Assembly: GCA_944380605.1 (NCBI GenBank)
Contig: CALWIA010000001.1
Span: forward strand, 1-64,000
Origin: an uncultured Lachnospiraceae bacterium
GTDB lineage: Bacteria > Bacillota > Clostridia > Lachnospirales > Lachnospiraceae
Length of the DNA: 64,000 nt
Reading direction: 5' to 3'
The stretch's first letter is position 1; each line of letters opens with the position of its first letter. Below are positions 61,868-64,000 of this stretch, piece after piece. The notes below the pieces were generated by a model, which searched no databases, had not been told where the DNA came from, and saw nothing but the letters and a program-made list of their open reading frames with translations. The position numbers were made by a program, and so were the translations under genes.

Positions 61868-62113
61868 ATGGATCCCAACAGACAAATCGACGAAATTGTC
61901 GCCATGCTGGACTCGTTTATGAGCAGCAATGGAGGGCATATGAACATCCGGGTGGAACACGACGGTTCCATCCGCACCGATGAAGCGTATTCCAAAACCG
62001 TCACCGTGGCGCATTCCCTGGACTGCGCCGAAGGCGACCTGGCCTGCCGGGTGCCTACCCTGTTTGAAGGCCTGGACGCCGAGGACGGCTCGGATTCCAA
62101 CCGTACCGAATAA
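61868..62113 (+). CDS. Small glycyl-radical-domain-like protein without the radical loop
   Basis: An 81-aa acidic protein. Its first half, QIDEIVAMLDSFMSSNGGHM then NIRVEHDG, aligns by eye with the start of the glycyl radical protein encoded next ([20 protein letters not shown] then NVNVFTRE). The second half differs and has no RVSGYA loop, so no glycyl radical can form. GGAAGGAGG precedes the ATG. It is placed between the catalytic body and the radical subunit. It may be an assembly, regulatory or decoy subunit; this is inference. Confidence 0.75.
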   Translation: MDPNRQIDEIVAMLDSFMSSNGGHMNIRVEHDGSIRTDEAYSKTVTVAHSLDCAEGDLACRVPTLFEGLDAEDGSDSNRTE

Positions 62114-62118
62114 CCGGC

Positions 62119-62138
62119 CGGGGCCTTTCATGGCCCCG
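62119..62138 (+). other. Intercistronic hairpin 2 of the PFL operon
   Basis: CGGGGCC-TTTCAT-GGCCCCG, no T-run, between the two small genes. Confidence 0.55.
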
Positions 62139-62164
62139 ACCCGCAGACAAAGGAGGTTTTTATT

Positions 62165-62410
62165 ATGTCACATGTCAGCGACGCGCAGATCGACAACCTG
62201 GTTTCCCTGTTGGATGGATACGCCGAAGAAGGCGGCCACCACTTAAATGTCAATGTTTTTACGAGAGAAACGCTGCTGGATGCCCAGGCGCATCCGGAGA
62301 AATACCCCCAGCTGACGGTCCGTGTTTCCGGCTATGCCGTCAACTTCAACAAGCTGACCAAGGCGCAGCAGGACGAAGTCATCTCCCGGACCTTCCACAC
62401 CAGCATCTGA
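62165..62410 (+). CDS. Stand-alone glycyl radical subunit of pyruvate formate-lyase
   Basis: An 81-aa protein equal to the C-terminal domain of [41 protein letters not shown] with the radical Gly in RVSGYA, then [11 protein letters not shown]. It corresponds to the part missing from the 684-aa protein upstream and resembles the stress-induced spare part YfiD/GrcA of enterobacteria, but here it is the only radical domain in the operon. AAAGGAGG precedes the ATG. The activase gene begins 4 nt after its stop. Confidence 0.92.
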   Translation: MSHVSDAQIDNLVSLLDGYAEEGGHHLNVNVFTRETLLDAQAHPEKYPQLTVRVSGYAVNFNKLTKAQQDEVISRTFHTSI

Positions 62411-62414
62411 GCCG

Positions 62415-63182
62415 ATGAAAGGCCATATTCATTCCATTGAAAGCTTCGGAACCGTGGACGGCCCCGGCATCCGCATGGTGGTCTTTTTAAAAGGCTGCCC
62501 CATGCGCTGCCTCTACTGCCACAACCCGGATACCTGGGAGCCCGGCGGCGGCACGGAAATGACGGCGGAAGAGATTCTGAGCCAGTTTCAGGCGGCCCGC
62601 CACTTTTATACCAACGGCGGCATCACTGTCTCCGGAGGCGAACCGCTGCTGCAGATGGAATTTGTCACGGATTTGTTTGAAAAAGCGGCCCGCCAGGGCA
62701 TCCACACCTGTCTGGACACCTCCGGCATCACCTTTCAGCCGGAGGATTCCGGCGCTGTCCGGAGCATGGACCGGCTTATGGACGTCACCCGCCTGGTGAT
62801 GCTGGACATCAAGCACATCGACCCGGAGGCCCACCAAAAGCTGTGCGGCCATTCCAACCGCCGCATTCTGGACTTTGCCCGGTATCTGGCGGAGCGGAAC
62901 GTGCCGGTGTGGATCCGCCACGTGGTGGTGCCCGGCATCACCGACAGGGAAGAAGACCTGTACCGCCTGGGCCGTTTTATCGGCACCCTGGGCAATGTCA
63001 AGGCGCTGGACGTGCTGCCCTACCACGACATGGGCAAGGCCAAATACCGGAAGCTGGGCATCGACTATCCCCTGAAGGACGTAAAACCTCTGGAGCGGGA
63101 AAAAGCCGTGGAAGCCAAGCAGGTGATTCTTCGCGGAATCCGGGACGAACGGCGGGAAAAGGCGGAGGGACATTGCTCTTAA
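62415..63182 (+). CDS. pflA: Pyruvate formate-lyase activating enzyme
   Basis: A 255-aa radical SAM activase that abstracts hydrogen from the PFL glycine. The cluster motif is LKGCPMRCLYCHNPDTWE, then GGITVSGGEPLLQ and DTSGIT. The N-terminus GHIHSIESFGTVDGPGIRMV is typical of PflA. It lies 4 nt after the radical subunit gene with no strong ribosome site of its own, so translation is probably coupled. Length is normal. Confidence 0.96.
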   Translation: MKGHIHSIESFGTVDGPGIRMVVFLKGCPMRCLYCHNPDTWEPGGGTEMTAEEILSQFQAARHFYTNGGITVSGGEPLLQMEFVTDLFEKAARQGIHTCLDTSGITFQPEDSGAVRSMDRLMDVTRLVMLDIKHIDPEAHQKLCGHSNRRILDFARYLAERNVPVWIRHVVVPGITDREEDLYRLGRFIGTLGNVKALDVLPYHDMGKAKYRKLGIDYPLKDVKPLEREKAVEAKQVILRGIRDERREKAEGHCS

Positions 63183-63210
63183 TTTAGAACAATCCTCGTG
63201 CGATTTCTAC

Positions 63211-63239
63211 TTGAATATTCCTCCTTTATAGTATAAAAT
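63211..63239 (+). promoter_or_regulatory. Promoter of the ferredoxin gene
   Basis: TTGAAT (63211-63216), a 17-nt spacer, TAAAAT (63234-63239) within TATAAAAT. Confidence 0.65.
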
Positions 63240-63262
63240 GTAGACAAATGTATAGAATATAA

Positions 63263-63445
<183 letters not shown>

Positions 63446-63460
63446 TGATATCAAGTGCAC

Positions 63461-63507
63461 AGAGGCAGTGAAACCACGGTTGTTCCGCGTTTTCACTGCC
63501 TCTTTTC
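63461..63507 (+). terminator. Intrinsic terminator after the ferredoxin gene
   Basis: A perfect 13-bp stem AGAGGCAGTGAAA / TTTCACTGCCTCT with a 17-nt loop, followed by TTTT. Confidence 0.9.
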
Positions 63508-63574
63508 CTTTCTCTGTACTAAGACGCCGTTTCTGTGACTACAATAAACCGATTCTGTTTTTCCGGAGGTTCCT

Positions 63575-64000
63575 ATGAAAAAACCCCTGATCGGGCTGAC
63601 GCCCTCCCACAATACCGACAGCCGTGAACAGTTTCTCCGCCTGGCCTATACCGCCGCGGTTTCCGCTGCCGGAGCCATTCCCGTCATCCTGCCGCTGGAG
63701 GCTTCCCGGGAAGACTGCCGGCAGCTCGCCGAGTCCTTCGACGGTTTTCTGTTTACCGGCGGCCCGGATCTGCATCCGTTCCTCTACGGTGAAGAGACCC
63801 ATCCCCAGTGCGGGGACGTCTCCCCGGAGCGGGACGCCATGGAGACCGCCCTGCTTCCCCGGATTATGGAGCTGAAAAAACCGGTGCTGGGCATCTGCCG
63901 CGGCCTTCAGACCATCAATGTGGTTCTGGGCGGCACCCTGTACCAGGACATTCCCAGCCAGGCTGCCCAGGCCGTTCCCATCGCCCACCGGCAGCCGTTT
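63575..64000 (+). CDS. Class I glutamine amidotransferase-like peptidase (C26), partial
   Basis: The first 142 residues of a gamma-glutamyl-gamma-aminobutyrate hydrolase (PuuD)-like protein. Motifs: MKKPLIGLTPSHNTD, GFLFTGGPDLHPFLYGEE, PERDAMETALLPR and the nucleophile elbow VLGICRGLQTINV (active Cys), then GGTLYQDIP. CGGAGG precedes the ATG. The gene runs off the right edge, so the His and Glu of the triad are not seen. Confidence 0.88.
   Translation, partial: MKKPLIGLTPSHNTDSREQFLRLAYTAAVSAAGAIPVILPLEASREDCRQLAESFDGFLFTGGPDLHPFLYGEETHPQCGDVSPERDAMETALLPRIMELKKPVLGICRGLQTINVVLGGTLYQDIPSQAAQAVPIAHRQPF

Noticed and set aside
61800..62170. Split PFL as a frameshift or sequencing error
   Set aside because: There is a normal stop, two separate ribosome sites, an extra gene in between and a clean domain-boundary cut; no frame restores the missing linker.

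Overview
The window looks like a chromosome segment of a GC-rich, anaerobic, Gram-positive gut bacterium of the Lachnospiraceae/Clostridia type. This is inferred from MecA, CwlD, Firmicutes-style lipoproteins, a DUF2508 protein, rubredoxin and ferredoxin, pyruvate formate-lyase, an anaerobic sulfatase maturase, strong AGGAGG ribosome binding sites and many -4 ATGA overlaps. No rRNA, tRNA or CRISPR array was seen.

Region 1-5100 is an AT-rich accessory island. It carries a partial Cys-rich gene, a two-gene phosphoribosyltransferase/DprA operon resembling the ShosTA defence system, an Abi-alpha-like (DUF4393) gene coupled to a 57-aa acidic protein, and degenerate flanking repeats. Its right edge lies inside a Flp pilin gene, which is cut to 34 codons. 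Region 5087-10145 is the rest of that Tad/Flp pilus operon on the minus strand (prepilin peptidase, TadZ, TadA/CpaF, TadB, TadC, truncated pilin).

Region 10357-14827 is a TPP-riboswitch-controlled thiamine operon: thiC, thiW, a thiM-thiE fusion and thiD. Next come a DUF2508 gene, an alpha-amylase-family enzyme, a glycogen branching enzyme and a two-component system (14984-21557). Region 21625-34312 deals with cell wall and sugar uptake: an NlpC/P60 lipoprotein, an AraC regulator, two sugar-binding lipoproteins but only one permease pair, an alpha/beta hydrolase, a ROK regulator, an MFS transporter and a heparinase-like glycan enzyme. The last two share an identical palindromic operator.

Region 34313-47525 holds mostly housekeeping genes on the minus strand: DUF1275, rubredoxin, trmL, aminotransferase, Lrp, a C-terminal-only AIR-synthase-like protein, VanW, nth, a B12-radical SAM protein, Sua5, and two exported proteins after the plus-strand cwlD. 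Region 47719-58138 includes a Ser/Thr kinase fused to a P-loop domain with a probable ATT start, mecA, a second branching enzyme diverging from a TetR-methyltransferase fusion, ackA and a CNNM/CorC-family transporter. The transporter is preceded by a leader with an acidic 25-codon ORF directly abutting an intrinsic terminator.

Region 58436-64000 holds a sulfatase-maturase-like radical SAM gene and a fermentation operon in which pyruvate formate-lyase is split. A 684-aa catalytic body ends at the domain boundary. An 81-aa glycyl-radical-like protein without the glycine loop follows, then an 81-aa protein with the RVSGYA glycyl radical loop, then pflA. A ferredoxin and the start of a class-I-glutamine-amidotransferase-like peptidase end the window. 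The most interesting loci are the split PFL with its extra small protein, the island that broke the pilin gene and carries ShosTA-like and Abi-alpha-like genes, and the leader-peptide attenuator of the CNNM gene.
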